Assembly (NCBI GenBank): GCA_039105265.1
Contig: JAPFFF010000005.1
Coordinates: forward strand, 2,589,501-2,653,500
DNA length: 64,000 nucleotides
Origin: Tritrichomonas musculus
Taxonomy: Eukaryota > Parabasalia > Tritrichomonadida > Tritrichomonadidae
Direction of reading: 5' to 3'
The notes below the pieces were generated by a model. It was not told the origin of the DNA. It searched no databases and worked only from the letters and a program-made list of their open reading frames with translations. A program made the translations under genes and the position numbers. This document shows, piece after piece, positions 1 to 10,348 of this stretch. Every line of letters starts with the position of its first letter. The first letter of the stretch is position 1.

Positions 1-3000
1 TCAACAACTGCGGGTGAATTTAAATCAACAGTTAGTTCTTGATATCTAGGATTAGCTTTTTGTTTTTGATCCTTTTTGGAAATAATAATTTCTTTAGATT
101 CTAAACATTCGCCACTAAAATCATTCTCTAAATCATATTCATAATCTTCTTCTTCTTTAAATTGCTTTAAATATTCTTCTTTATCTTTTATTCTTTTGTC
201 ATCTTCTCCTTGTGGTGTTTTGATGATAATCTTAAGATGATCAAATGCTAACTTTAAATTTGTAAAATTATCTTCCCCTTGAAGAAGCCAAGATGCAAAT
301 AATGAATGACAAACACTCTTCATTTCATCAGAAACTTCATGTGATAATTTTTCCATCTCAAAAATGGCTTTGGTCTTCATTCCTCCATTCCAATGAGATG
401 CTACAAAACAAACTTTTTGATAATCTGGTGCTTTATCATAGTCAAAACCAGGGAAAAGTTGATTAAATGCATTCAAATGTAAATTGGTGCCAAAAGATGA
501 TCCTTTTAATAAGAAAAATGGAACAAGATCACTATTCTTTATATCAACAAATCGTCCTCTATTTGCCAAAAAATGGAACCAAATGTCAAAATCACGTGGC
601 GCTGTTTTTAATCTTTCTCTCCAAACTTCTTCAATTTTAGATCCTTCAATTTCACCCTTTAAATATTGTTTAATCTCATTGATTTCAATAAGTTCTTGGG
701 CTTGTTTCATGGTACTTGGTCTAATCATTTGATTTTCAGTCCAAAAAGTAACAGGCCTTGAAGCTAAAATTTCAAAAGCTTTATCAAGAACATTATCTAC
801 TGTTTCCCACTCGCCTTTATGGATTGCATTTAAAGCTTTTAATGAGCATCCACGTGTTGAATCTTCAGGAACATATTGAATTGTTTGTTCAAGTATATCC
901 CATCGTCCTGTTCGAATTGCTGCTTCAGAAAAGAAAATGGAAACTTCTCTTTTTTGATGACTCTTGAATTCTTCAAAATCAGGATAATATCCAATGATCT
1001 CTGGCCACATAGCCATAGCATGTAATGCTTGTGTCATTCCTGAAAATGACTCAAAATCATTAGTTTGCTTAAAGACTTTCTCAAAAACTGGAACAACTTT
1101 GTCCCACATCATCATTTTAGATAAAATTTCAACACGATTTAATGAACTTTCTTTTATTTGGCATTTTTTCCAAACACCAATAACATCTGATCGATCTCCA
1201 ATTTTAATGTAAATATCAATCAAAGAACTGAGAATATGAACATCTGTTGGATTCTGATAGTAAAGTTTGGATTGCATATAAAGCGCATAAGCTGCCCCAC
1301 CATATCTCATGCAAGTATCAACCATCTTCTGTGGATCAAGATTCATTGGTCGTTGAATCTTGTCCATGAAAACAATGAAATCATAAAGATTTCGTGTCAT
1401 TGACTCGTAATTTCCTCCAGCATAGAAAAGCTCAATTATTGACTTTGCGATATCTTTTCGGCCATGATCTGAAGTTGCATTCCAACAACTTAAAAAGGCT
1501 GGATTAAACAGTTTCAATGCAAGTGGATGATGAGAAGTTGCTAAATTTATACAAGATCGAATTGGCTCAGATGGTGAATTTGAAATAACCGCCAAAATTA
1601 GAGATCTCATTTTTTGTTCAGTATGACGAGCATCACCTGTATTTGTTGTCTGAATACGACGTATAATAGCATCTTCTGAGAATGGATGTGAATGTGAAAC
1701 AAGTTTTGGAAAGGCATATTTAAAATATCTTTGGAATTGATAATCTCTGACAAATGGCTTAAATAATTTTGGTCCCAATTCAGCTTCTTCATAAGCTTCT
1801 TTAATGAGCTTTTGAAGATATGGTGTCTCGAGGTTGGCTTCTTTTAGTGATTCAAGAAGAGGAATTGCACCAATTATGAAATAAACGCCTTGGGTCTTGA
1901 TGAGAGTGTAAAGAAGCTCATATGAAGTATTTCGAATGGTTTGGTTGGTATGGTAGATGCTCGATGAAAGAGCTCTTATAATTGGGCCTAAATAGGGATA
2001 CATGTCAACTTTTTCTGTGAGTGTTATCAAAACTTCTAAGCTCGCCAAAATGACGTTTTTCGGTAAAACTTGCTGGAAATGAACTGCTTTGCAAATAGAT
2101 GGAATAATCAAGAATAAAAGATCAATTGTAAAAACACCTAGCATTTCTAAAGCAGCAAGAACTTGTATGGCAAGTTTTTCATTGGTTGTTTTATAATCGT
2201 CAAGGCAACCAAGAAGTAAATAAATCGTTTCTGCTGCATATGGAGAATATCCATCCCTCATTGCATTCATAAAGGCAAGAATAACATCTAAGCATTGTGG
2301 TGCAAGTTCATGACAAAATCTTTTTTGGATGAATTTTAATGATCTTTCAAGAAATGGTGACGCATAGTGATAAGAATTGACAATTAATATTGAAAATTGA
2401 GAGAGTAGTGTTTGAAGATACTCAAAATTTTCTGTGCTTTCAATCACATCTAGAAGTCTGGAAATAAACGTGTCAAAATAGCCTAGCATAAACATACGTG
2501 GCATTTTAAGAACCTGTACAAGAGCTTGAATTGTCTCTTCATAATATTCTGCCATGCTATCATCTTGAAAGATTTCCAAAAGTGAAGCAGCTGCAACCGA
2601 AGTGAAATACTGAGAAATACTATCGTTTCCTTTTAATAAAAGTGATTCATCAATTTCTTTTTTCTCTAAATCTCGCGATGGGTGATAAAATTGGCGAAGA
2701 AGAGAATCGTCAACGTTTTCTGGATTCTTCTCAACTGACGGAACTGTTTTATGATGTAATTCAGTAACTCCAATTACACCAAGTGTTTGTAAAGTTGCCA
2801 TTCTAGCGTGTCGAGAATGAGTTTCAGAAAGGAATTTTGAGCAAGCTGAAAAAATGATGGGTGTCATCTCGCGATAAGATGTTTGTGCTGTGCAAGAAGG
2901 TGCACTTAAAAGATTGGTGAAGAATTTCAAAATTGATAATGATAAATCAAGTTTGTTATTTGTCAATAGAATATCGCAAATAAGAGGAATGACAATCTCT

Positions 3001-4931
3001 CGATAATGATAAACTTGTGGTGGATCTAATGGAGCTAGAAGAGAAAGAGAATCAGTAACTCCTATTAGTATCATATTATAAGAATCAATATCCATGAAAT
3101 TTTCTAATTTTGGATATGGATTGGTTAATAAGGTTATGCAAATATCCATAAATCCTGCTGAATAAACCTTGATCATCGATCGTGACGCATTCACTAATTC
3201 AGGAAGTGTTTGCGTGTATTTGGCTGTTTCTCGAATTGATGGCGAATGTTTAATGATAAAAAATGCATCTTGAATCGCTGATCGAGTATAGGAAGCTACA
3301 AACAACGGATTTTGTTCAGCTAATTTCGCAAATATTTCAAACGTTATTTGGCGAACAATAACAGAATCGTCATTTAAAAATATTTGGAAGTTTTGAATAA
3401 CTTCTGGTAATGATAAAATATCACAGCATTTATCGCGAAGAACTTCAAGAACTGATTTTCGTACATATGATGACTTATCATTGATTCCAAGCTGCATTAA
3501 ACGTATAACAGCATTTAAATGAGAAATATGATCTTTTTTATTTGCTAAATTAAAAATTGCCCTTGGGATTGAAGATCGGGTGTAAAGTGATTCACTTCGA
3601 TTTAACGCAATAACATGTTCTAATAATTCTTCCTTGTTATAAAGAGCATTATATGGCAATTGTGAAATCAAATTAAGCGCAATAATTGGTGAATCGGTTT
3701 TCATTTCTGCAATAACTCGTTCGCATAATAATCTAGAAGTTTCTTCATAAAATCCCTCTTCATTGGCTAGTTTAACAAAGAAATTAAGATATTGTTCAGT
3801 GATTTTAGGTGATTTTAATAACTCATTTATAGTTTTCTCATCAATAGGAAGGCATTTCTTTCCAAAATGATCTAAAAGTGTTGTCAGCAATAAAAAATCG
3901 CTATCAGCTTCTGTCACAAGATCATTTGCATATCCTTTTAATTCATCAATTTTACTTACCATGAAATTTGGAATTGTATCGCATAAAAGTGCTATTGAGT
4001 TAATTGTATCTTTGGTAAATTCGTATATAATAAAAGAAATCTGTGAGAAAATGTTCTCTGCCATTTCATCAATAAATAATTTTGGATCAACAAGAGATAA
4101 TGAGCAAATTGTACAAAATGCAGCGCCTGTAACGATCATTGGTTCATCTGCAACTGTATCATTAATCATATTATATAAATTTACCATTTTAGGTAAAAAA
4201 TGTTCTGGAGTTCCTTTAATTAATTGTTCATAGAGTTTTAAAGCTGCATACTCTGAAAGAGGAGAGCCAAAAAATAGAATTTTTTCAGAAAGTTGTTCTA
4301 AATAACTTAAATATTCATTAAGCAGACCTCTTTTATATCGAATAATTGCCCTGGTAAAGCTAAACACAGCATCTGTTGCTGCTTGAAGTATTTGTGTTGA
4401 TTGATATGAAATAAGAACATATGTAACAGATAAAAATGTTGACATAAATCCAATGCATGAGACACCTGCATTATTTGCAAGAGCAGGAACAAGATAAGCA
4501 GCGGCAAGCGGTCGAGCTCTTCTTCCTTTAGCTCTAGACCATCCTGCAAGTCTTCTGAAAAGATGAACAACATATCGATCTTGATCAATGTCAGGGTGAT
4601 GAATTAATTCGCCAGCGCACCAACTTGTAAATTTAACGTATTCGATATCGATTTGAGGGATAATACGATCAAAAATTCCAGTTAATTGTTGAAAATCACG
4701 ATAACCAAATTGGTGAAGAGTAACAACACCCATTGCAGCGCGAATAATATTTGGTGTTGATGGTGGGCTTTTTGAAAATTCATATAAATGATCAACATAC
4801 GATTTAATATAATTATTAATATTATTACTGTTCATTCTAACCATTTGTCTAGAAAATATTTGATAATACGCTTCAAATGCTTGTTGCATTTCTGCACATG
4901 TGCGCGGAATTTGTATATCCTCAAGTTTCAT
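1..4931 (-). CDS. TOR: TOR-type PIK-related kinase, N-terminal HEAT and FAT regions (3' end outside window)
   Basis: The frame is open without a stop from the ATG at 4929-4931 to base 1, about 1643 residues, and runs off the window. The first two thirds is helical and HEAT-like, including a segment that starts at a second conserved block around the residues LGYFDTFISRLLDVIE. From about residue 1200 the protein resembles the FAT domain of TOR. Matching features are the run YALYMQSKLYYQNPTDVHIL, the pattern IP-D-T--G seen here as VPEDSTRGCSLKAL, and a W-ERL segment (VWRERL). FRB and kinase domains are expected to the left of base 1. TOR is the nutrient-sensing Ser/Thr kinase of TORC1/TORC2. The identification is strengthened by the LST8 gene starting 684 bases away on the other strand. 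Another PIK-related kinase (SMG1, TRRAP) is less likely because of the FAT similarity. The kinase itself cannot be seen. Confidence 0.83.
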   Translation of the reverse strand, partial: MKLEDIQIPRTCAEMQQAFEAYYQIFSRQMVRMNSNNINNYIKSYVDHLYEFSKSPPSTPNIIRAAMGVVTLHQFGYRDFQQLTGIFDRIIPQIDIEYVKFTSWCAGELIHHPDIDQDRYVVHLFRRLAGWSRAKGRRARPLAAAYLVPALANNAGVSCIGFMSTFLSVTYVLISYQSTQILQAATDAVFSFTRAIIRYKRGLLNEYLSYLEQLSEKILFFGSPLSEYAALKLYEQLIKGTPEHFLPKMVNLYNMINDTVADEPMIVTGAAFCTICSLSLVDPKLFIDEMAENIFSQISFIIYEFTKDTINSIALLCDTIPNFMVSKIDELKGYANDLVTEADSDFLLLTTLLDHFGKKCLPIDEKTINELLKSPKITEQYLNFFVKLANEEGFYEETSRLLCERVIAEMKTDSPIIALNLISQLPYNALYNKEELLEHVIALNRSESLYTRSSIPRAIFNLANKKDHISHLNAVIRLMQLGINDKSSYVRKSVLEVLRDKCCDILSLPEVIQNFQIFLNDDSVIVRQITFEIFAKLAEQNPLFVASYTRSAIQDAFFIIKHSPSIRETAKYTQTLPELVNASRSMIKVYSAGFMDICITLLTNPYPKLENFMDIDSYNMILIGVTDSLSLLAPLDPPQVYHYREIVIPLICDILLTNNKLDLSLSILKFFTNLLSAPSCTAQTSYREMTPIIFSACSKFLSETHSRHARMATLQTLGVIGVTELHHKTVPSVEKNPENVDDSLLRQFYHPSRDLEKKEIDESLLLKGNDSISQYFTSVAAASLLEIFQDDSMAEYYEETIQALVQVLKMPRMFMLGYFDTFISRLLDVIESTENFEYLQTLLSQFSILIVNSYHYASPFLERSLKFIQKRFCHELAPQCLDVILAFMNAMRDGYSPYAAETIYLLLGCLDDYKTTNEKLAIQVLAALEMLGVFTIDLLFLIIPSICKAVHFQQVLPKNVILASLEVLITLTEKVDMYPYLGPIIRALSSSIYHTNQTIRNTSYELLYTLIKTQGVYFIIGAIPLLESLKEANLETPYLQKLIKEAYEEAELGPKLFKPFVRDYQFQRYFKYAFPKLVSHSHPFSEDAIIRRIQTTNTGDARHTEQKMRSLILAVISNSPSEPIRSCINLATSHHPLALKLFNPAFLSCWNATSDHGRKDIAKSIIELFYAGGNYESMTRNLYDFIVFMDKIQRPMNLDPQKMVDTCMRYGGAAYALYMQSKLYYQNPTDVHILSSLIDIYIKIGDRSDVIGVWKKCQIKESSLNRVEILSKMMMWDKVVPVFEKVFKQTNDFESFSGMTQALHAMAMWPEIIGYYPDFEEFKSHQKREVSIFFSEAAIRTGRWDILEQTIQYVPEDSTRGCSLKALNAIHKGEWETVDNVLDKAFEILASRPVTFWTENQMIRPSTMKQAQELIEINEIKQYLKGEIEGSKIEEVWRERLKTAPRDFDIWFHFLANRGRFVDIKNSDLVPFFLLKGSSFGTNLHLNAFNQLFPGFDYDKAPDYQKVCFVASHWNGGMKTKAIFEMEKLSHEVSDEMKSVCHSLFASWLLQGEDNFTNLKLAFDHLKIIIKTPQGEDDKRIKDKEEYLKQFKEEEDYEYDLENDFSGECLESKEIIISKKDQKQKANPRYQELTVDLNSPAVV

Positions 4932-5615
4932 GATAAATTTATAAAAAGCAAATTTGAATATAAAATTATATTTTTACATCTTTTGAATTTTGAAAGAATG
5001 GTTAAAACTTTTGTTTGTGTAAGGTTAAATTCAATAAAGAGAAAAAAAAAAATGTGGTTGAATTTGATATTTAGTTGTAAAAAATTATGAATACAATTTA
5101 TAATGAGCTCATAGTACAAAATTTTGATGTTTTACCCCTTATGAGATCTGCATAACTCTATTTTTTGTTGTTGTTGTTATCTATAAGTAATCGAAAATAA
5201 ATATTTTTTTCTATTTTTTCAAAACATTTTGTATTTAAGAAAGTATTCCCTATTATAGGACAAAATATTCATATTAAATTTATTACAATAGAAATAGCAA
5301 AGATATTTTTTTAGATAATCCATTACAATTTTTTTATTGTTTCTGAATCAGTGAAAAATATGATAAAAATGCTTTTGTTGATTGTTTTTAATATAATAAA
5401 ATCAGGAATATCTTACTTTTTAAAAATTAATAAAAAAATTTTCACGCATTAAAAGAGATGAATATTTTAATGCTTTAAATAGAAAGATGTTGCCAATAAA
5501 CATCGCTGGCTTTAATAGCAAAACTGCTTAAGGCATCATTCTAATGCTTATTCAATGAATCTGATAATATTGTTACCTTTCAAAAAGTTTTCAAATTTAG
5601 ATTGAAAATACACAA
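4932..5615. promoter_or_regulatory. Shared divergent intergenic region of TOR and LST8
   Basis: These 684 bases separate the start codons of two genes transcribed away from each other. The region is AT-rich with a short GTT-repeat near 5168 and no convincing ORF. TCAAATTT lies close upstream of both ATGs, which could be a relaxed initiator. No other signal is recognised. Confidence 0.45.
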
Positions 5616-6590
5616 ATGGCACAAAGAACCGAAAAAGGACCCTTTCTAATTGCAGCTTCATATGATCTTACTATTTCAGTTACAGATCTCTCTAATGAAG
5701 GTGCTGTTGCCCTTAAATTTGGACTTCAGAATGCACAAGCTAATAGAATAATCGGTATTTCAGGCAGTCAATTTGCAGTAGCGAGTAACCCATTTATTTT
5801 TGTTTACGATCGAACAGCTAAAACAAATAAACCCACGCATACATTTCAAAGTCATCAAACGAATGTTACTGATTTATGTACTGACGGAAAATTAATGTAT
5901 TCATGTAGTGAAGACCTTAGTTGGAGAGTTTGGGATTTTAAGCAGCAACGACCTATTTATTCTTACCAAGCAAGCTGTTCACTCAATACGATTGCCTTGA
6001 TCCAGATTCCAAGCGAGCAACCAACTGAAAATTCAGAAAATATAAAGTTTATTGCTACCGGAAACGATCGAGGACAAGTCGAATTATGGAATTCAGCGGA
6101 TGGTAAACCGATTACGCAATTAAGAGTTTCGCAATCGCCTATAAGATCAATTGCATCTGTCCAAGGGGGGAAGGACGGTTTGGCAATTGTCGGTTGCCAG
6201 GATGGTATAGTTGTTATTATCAAAGTTATAGTTGATCAGAAAAATCCTACAGAAGCTGTTACTATAAAAGAAGTCCAACGAATTACAGCGCATCAAGATT
6301 CTATATTAACTCGCGTTGCAGCATCTCCAGATGGAAAACTCTTTGCTACTGCATCTTCAGATTCTTCTGCTAAAGTCTGGAAAATTGAAACAGGTGAAAT
6401 GATTGCAAAATTAGTTGACCAAAACCAAACACGTTGGATTTGGGATGTTGCATTTACTCCAGATTCAAAGAGAGTATGCACAGGTGGAACTGATAAAATA
6501 TGTAGAGTTTGGGATGCTGAAACAGGAGATCTCAAAAAATCTGTTGAATGGCATCAAAAAGGTGTAACATGCATTGCGATAATTGAGTGA
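5616..6590 (+). CDS. LST8: LST8, WD40 subunit of TOR complexes
   Basis: A 324-residue WD40 propeller, the normal length for LST8/GbetaL. Successive WD blades are visible, for example SCSEDLSWRVWDF (about 97-109), ATASSDSSAKVWKIETGEM (about 246-264) and CTGGTDKICRVWDAETGDL. The last two blades follow LST8 closely: RWIWDVAFTPDS, then WDAETGDLKKSVEWHQKGV, matching the family pattern R-WMW--AFS-DS ... ETGEIKREY-GHQKAV. LST8 binds the kinase domain of TOR and stabilises TORC1 and TORC2. The start ATG follows TTTTCAAATTTAG, a plausible initiator region. No introns or breaks were seen. A different WD40 protein is possible but unlikely given the terminal blades and the TOR gene next door. Confidence 0.88.
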   Translation: MAQRTEKGPFLIAASYDLTISVTDLSNEGAVALKFGLQNAQANRIIGISGSQFAVASNPFIFVYDRTAKTNKPTHTFQSHQTNVTDLCTDGKLMYSCSEDLSWRVWDFKQQRPIYSYQASCSLNTIALIQIPSEQPTENSENIKFIATGNDRGQVELWNSADGKPITQLRVSQSPIRSIASVQGGKDGLAIVGCQDGIVVIIKVIVDQKNPTEAVTIKEVQRITAHQDSILTRVAASPDGKLFATASSDSSAKVWKIETGEMIAKLVDQNQTRWIWDVAFTPDSKRVCTGGTDKICRVWDAETGDLKKSVEWHQKGVTCIAIIE

Positions 6591-7055
6591 TTTTTTTCTT
6601 TTGATTTTAAAAAGATATTATGAATTTCTTAAAATCTTTTCTTTTTTAAAAAATATAAAAAGCCATTAATATTTAATGTGAATGTGTCAAGAAATATATA
6701 TCAAAAAAAAAAAAAAAAAAGATCAATAATTGGCAATAATGGTATTGACGTATAATGGAATGGCATATTTAATAAAAAGCTTATAAAAAGAAAATCTATT
6801 TATAATTTATTATAGCTTAAATAAGGTCGAATCCTTTTTGGGTAACAATCCCAATTAATTTTGTTAAATTTAAAATAATTGTAAACCATTTAAGAATTTT
6901 AATTAATTCAATTAAAAAAATCTTGTAGTCTGATAAAATAAAGCAAATTAATAGATAAATGAGTTTGATAAATTATATATTTACATAATAACTTTACACG
7001 ATATATTGGTCCTGTTTTTGAAAAAAAAAAAATGCGAATTATATTATCTTTCAAA
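6591..7055. other. Intergenic AT-rich spacer
   Basis: This is 465 bases between the 3' ends of LST8 and the next gene on the minus strand, so the genes converge here. It contains a run of A of about 18 bases near 6703-6720 and otherwise nothing recognisable. Confidence 0.5.
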
Positions 7056-7478
7056 TTATGAGCCACAGAAAATTGGTTCATCATCACTCTCTTCATTTTG
7101 AGCATCAGATTCAGTTTGATTTTTAACTTCGGCTGCGCGCTTAAATTGGCTTGGTATATTAACCATTGCAACACCTGAAAAGTCTGCAGGTGAAAAATTG
7201 TTTGTTAGAAGTGCGCTTTCAATTGCATATGCAGCATTTTCATAAGATGTTGTTGTCTCGTAAAGTGTTGTGTATTGTGTATTTTTTCCTGTAGATGCCT
7301 TTAATTTTGCACCATTAGCAATTGCATTTAGTTGAGAAATGGCTTCAGATCTTTGCATGAAATATTTCATTGATTCTTGATGGCTTTTTTTGAGTTGATT
7401 TTGAAGAGCTTCGATTGCAGATTGGTATGAAGGCTTCGAATTTTCATTTGATTTATCTGAAGATTTCGTATCTTTCAT
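7056..7478 (-). CDS. Small protein of unknown function with acidic C-terminus
   Basis: This is a 140-residue ORF with an ATG at 7476-7478. The N-terminus is polar and Ser/Lys-rich, residues about 15-60 can form a helix or coiled coil (QNQLKKSHQESMKYFMQRSE), and the last 25 residues are acidic, ending ESDDEPIFCGS. No family is recognised. It is transcribed divergently from the S28 peptidase gene, with 135 bases between the start codons, and TCAATCTA lies just upstream of the ATG as a possible relaxed initiator. It looks like a real expressed gene because of its position and composition, but nothing shows its role. Confidence 0.6.
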   Translation of the reverse strand: MKDTKSSDKSNENSKPSYQSAIEALQNQLKKSHQESMKYFMQRSEAISQLNAIANGAKLKASTGKNTQYTTLYETTTSYENAAYAIESALLTNNFSPADFSGVAMVNIPSQFKRAAEVKNQTESDAQNEESDDEPIFCGS

Positions 7479-7613
7479 TTAGATTGAATAGAATTTTTAT
7501 ATTCTTTTTTTTCTCTATTGATGAGAATCGAACCATTGACCTTAAAAAAGAAGAATTTTGTGAAATAAGTTGAATTTTTGAATTATTTTAAGTTAATTCT
7601 CAGAATTTTTATA

Positions 7614-9176
7614 ATGCTTCAATTTCTACTATTATTCTTTTTACGTTTTCATTTTGAAATTCCAAAAATCGGGAAGCAATACACGTTTCATCAGAAGTTA
7701 GATCATTTTAATTCATCAGATAATGTTTTTTTCGATCAAATATATTATCAAAACGATACATTTTTAGATAAATCAAATCCTTCTATTGTTGTTTATATTG
7801 GCGGGGAAGCTACTATGTCTTATGAAAATACAATCCCATCTGGTGCTATGGAAGACATTACTCTAAAAACTGGTTCAAGTTTTATCGCTCTAGAACATCG
7901 TTTCTATGGCAAGTCAGCTCCTTTTGAGTATGACCTAACTACTGAAAACTTGAAAAAATATTTAACATCTGATCAAGCCTTAGCAGATCTTGCCGTATTT
8001 ATAACAGAAAAGAAAAAAGAAGTATGTATTAATAATCTTGATTGTCGTGTTCTTGTTATTGGTGGTTCATATGCAGGTACTCTTTCATCAATGTTCAGGA
8101 TGAAATATCCACATATTGCTAATTACTCCTGGGCTTCTTCTCCTCCATTAAATATCAAACTTGATTTTTATGAGTATGATTGGCATGTTGGTAACTCTAT
8201 TAAAAAGCGTGACCAAAAATGTTATGATAGAACCAAAATAATAATGAATTCAATTGAAAGTAATATAACTAATTACAATTATTTCAGAAGCAAAACTAAT
8301 TTTAAAAATTCTACTGATAGAGTTTCTTGTTTGTCTGCAATAGCTGACTTATTTGCTGGAATGGTTCAATATGATTTAAATAATGATGGTATTAATGACT
8401 ATTGTGGTAGTAAAATCACTACATTGGATGAGTTTATTAATTATTTCAACAATTCTGTACCAAATCCAGACGATTCAGATTCTCTTCTGCTTAACGAATC
8501 AAGTTATTATCAGCCAATTGATTACAAAAATAGTCGAGCATGGACATGGCAAACATGTAATGAGTTTGGATGGTTCCAAACTGCTTATCATGATGATAGT
8601 GTAAGATTCAGATCAAAGGAAATCAATTTATCATATTATGATCGTATATGTCGAACTCTTTTTGATGTTGGACTTCCAAGTGTTGACGACATAAACTTAC
8701 GTTATGGATTAACATCACCAAAAACAACGAATGTTATATATGTAAATGGTCTAACTGATCCATGGTCGCAAGTTTCTATTTTAGATAATCAAGTTGATCA
8801 AACAAAGCAGCAATTTAGTTTTCATATTGATGGTGGGTCACATTGTTCTGATTTAAGGAAATATCCAAATGAAACGAAATTAGGTGATTTAGTAAATAAG
8901 AGAAACGAAATCATTAGAATCATTATGAATTGGTATTATTTCAATGAATCAGAATGTTCAAAACATGGACAGCCAAGTCTTTCTTGTTGTGTATGCAGTA
9001 AATCTCGAAGTGGACTCAATTGTGAAAATCTAAGTGTTATGGAGAAAACTTTTAAAGTTTTCTCTGGACTTGTTGTTGCACTCCCAACTTTGATGATGAT
9101 TGTTATAGGAATTGCCGCATGGAGGCTCTTCCAAAAAGAGCAATCAGAACCACAGATTAGAACAATTATATCCTAA
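7614..9176 (+). CDS. Membrane-anchored serine carboxypeptidase, family S28
   Basis: I place the start at the ATG at 7614, giving 520 residues. The frame is open further upstream but only through non-ATG codons, and 7614 yields a clean signal peptide (MLQFLLLFFLRFHFE). Family S28 (prolylcarboxypeptidase, dipeptidyl-peptidase 2) is shown by FHQKLDHFN at the N-terminus, ALEHRFYGKS, and the nucleophile motif GGSYAG with Ser at about 152. Candidate catalytic Asp (GLTDPWS, about 382) and His (GGSHC, about 410) follow. S28 enzymes release residues after proline in lysosomes or outside the cell. Unusually, after the catalytic domain there is a cysteine-rich EGF-like stretch (CSKHGQPSLSCCVC...NCE), then one transmembrane helix (about 475-495) and a short cytosolic tail, which suggests anchoring at the surface or in a lysosome. 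Confidence 0.88.
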   Translation: MLQFLLLFFLRFHFEIPKIGKQYTFHQKLDHFNSSDNVFFDQIYYQNDTFLDKSNPSIVVYIGGEATMSYENTIPSGAMEDITLKTGSSFIALEHRFYGKSAPFEYDLTTENLKKYLTSDQALADLAVFITEKKKEVCINNLDCRVLVIGGSYAGTLSSMFRMKYPHIANYSWASSPPLNIKLDFYEYDWHVGNSIKKRDQKCYDRTKIIMNSIESNITNYNYFRSKTNFKNSTDRVSCLSAIADLFAGMVQYDLNNDGINDYCGSKITTLDEFINYFNNSVPNPDDSDSLLLNESSYYQPIDYKNSRAWTWQTCNEFGWFQTAYHDDSVRFRSKEINLSYYDRICRTLFDVGLPSVDDINLRYGLTSPKTTNVIYVNGLTDPWSQVSILDNQVDQTKQQFSFHIDGGSHCSDLRKYPNETKLGDLVNKRNEIIRIIMNWYYFNESECSKHGQPSLSCCVCSKSRSGLNCENLSVMEKTFKVFSGLVVALPTLMMIVIGIAAWRLFQKEQSEPQIRTIIS

Positions 9177-9377
9177 TAGAACTATAATAAGGAAAACACA
9201 TATTATTATTTAAATTACTATTGTTTTATGCATTCTAACTATTATTATTGGTTTTGTTTTATATGATATAATGATTCATGATTATTAACTTATACTACAA
9301 TGTTCATAAAATGAACTTGAATTCTAATATAAATAAAAAGCAATGAAATATAAATAAAAGTAATTCCTATACAATTT

Positions 9378-10295
9378 TTAAAAACAACAAAAAACTGCAG
9401 CTAGTGAGATCGCTCCATCAAAGAATGCAAATGTTGGATCTTTGACAGGTGGTTCATTGCAAATCGGGCAGAAAGGTCTGTCATGTAATGCTTCATCAAT
9501 GCATTGCTGGCAAAAAATATGGCCACAATCTAGTTTGATCTGATTTAAAGATGGCTTATGACATATGTCGCAATTTGTATCTTCTTTGCATTGAATTGGA
9601 GCAAATAGCTTTCTATAAGATGTGTAAAATGTATATCGAACAACATCAAAATCCCAAATCAACTCAGCAAAAAAAATTGATTTTGAAATTAAAAACATTT
9701 TGCAAATACTGAAATCCTTTGAAATAATAATTGGGATCAATTTGGTGTGCATAGAATTAGAAAAGAAATCTATCCATTTTCTTGTGATTAGAAGAGATCG
9801 GAGAAAAATCGCAAATCTGTGAAAAATCGCAAATAGGCCTCTTTTTACTTGAAAGATGGATGCTATCCGAAAGCCAACTAGAATGATTTTAAGCGCCAAA
9901 TAAAAATTAAAAACAACCATGGTTAAGGCTATTGATTTAGTATAATTGACAACAAACGATAAAGGATTCATTAAACTTATCGTTAAATTAAAATAATCGA
10001 CATAAACAAGAATCATTATAATGGCAGAAAAAATGCAAATTAATGATTGAAATATAACTCCGCTTGCATTAAATGGAAATTCAAAATCAGGTTCATTCAT
10101 TATCTTTGATATATTATTCGATAATTTAGTTTCTATATAGAAAAAGACTGATAATGTTAAAATAAATATAAAAATAATATCGTATATATCAGCAAGCCAT
10201 AAAAGACAAAAAAGAACAACAACTAGAAGTCCAAACATTGTATAATTGCGTGCAAAAGCTCCTTCAACATTCCAATCGTTATGATTCTGGTTCAT
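9378..10295 (-). CDS. RNFT-like multi-pass membrane RING E3 ubiquitin ligase
   Basis: A 305-residue protein with several hydrophobic segments (about 20-48, 79-103, 120-145, and weaker ones to 210), then a C-terminal C3HC4 RING finger. RING ligands are C242, C245, C257, H259, C262, C265, C276 and C279, spaced C-x2-C-x11-C-x-H-x2-C-x2-C-x10-C-x2-C. The order of membrane domain then RING near the C-terminus, followed by a short hydrophobic tail, resembles RNFT1/RNFT2, ER-membrane ligases linked to ER-associated degradation. The assignment to RNFT rather than another membrane RING family is inference; the RING itself is clear. The start ATG sits inside TTTCATATG, so an initiator may overlap the start codon. 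An 11-bp palindrome lies about 55 bases upstream. Confidence 0.75.
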   Translation of the reverse strand: MNQNHNDWNVEGAFARNYTMFGLLVVVLFCLLWLADIYDIIFIFILTLSVFFYIETKLSNNISKIMNEPDFEFPFNASGVIFQSLICIFSAIIMILVYVDYFNLTISLMNPLSFVVNYTKSIALTMVVFNFYLALKIILVGFRIASIFQVKRGLFAIFHRFAIFLRSLLITRKWIDFFSNSMHTKLIPIIISKDFSICKMFLISKSIFFAELIWDFDVVRYTFYTSYRKLFAPIQCKEDTNCDICHKPSLNQIKLDCGHIFCQQCIDEALHDRPFCPICNEPPVKDPTFAFFDGAISLAAVFCCF

Positions 10296-10348
10296 ATGAA
10301 ATTTTATATTTTCAAAAAAAAAAAAATGGTTACATTTTTTATATTGAT

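Noticed and set aside
7524-7534. GGTTCGATTCT on the minus strand, a good pol III B-box
   Set aside because: The flanks do not pair as a T arm, and there is no A box or acceptor stem nearby.
7578-7613. Upstream start for the S28 peptidase
   Set aside because: It would begin at TTG. The ATG at 7614 gives a proper signal peptide.
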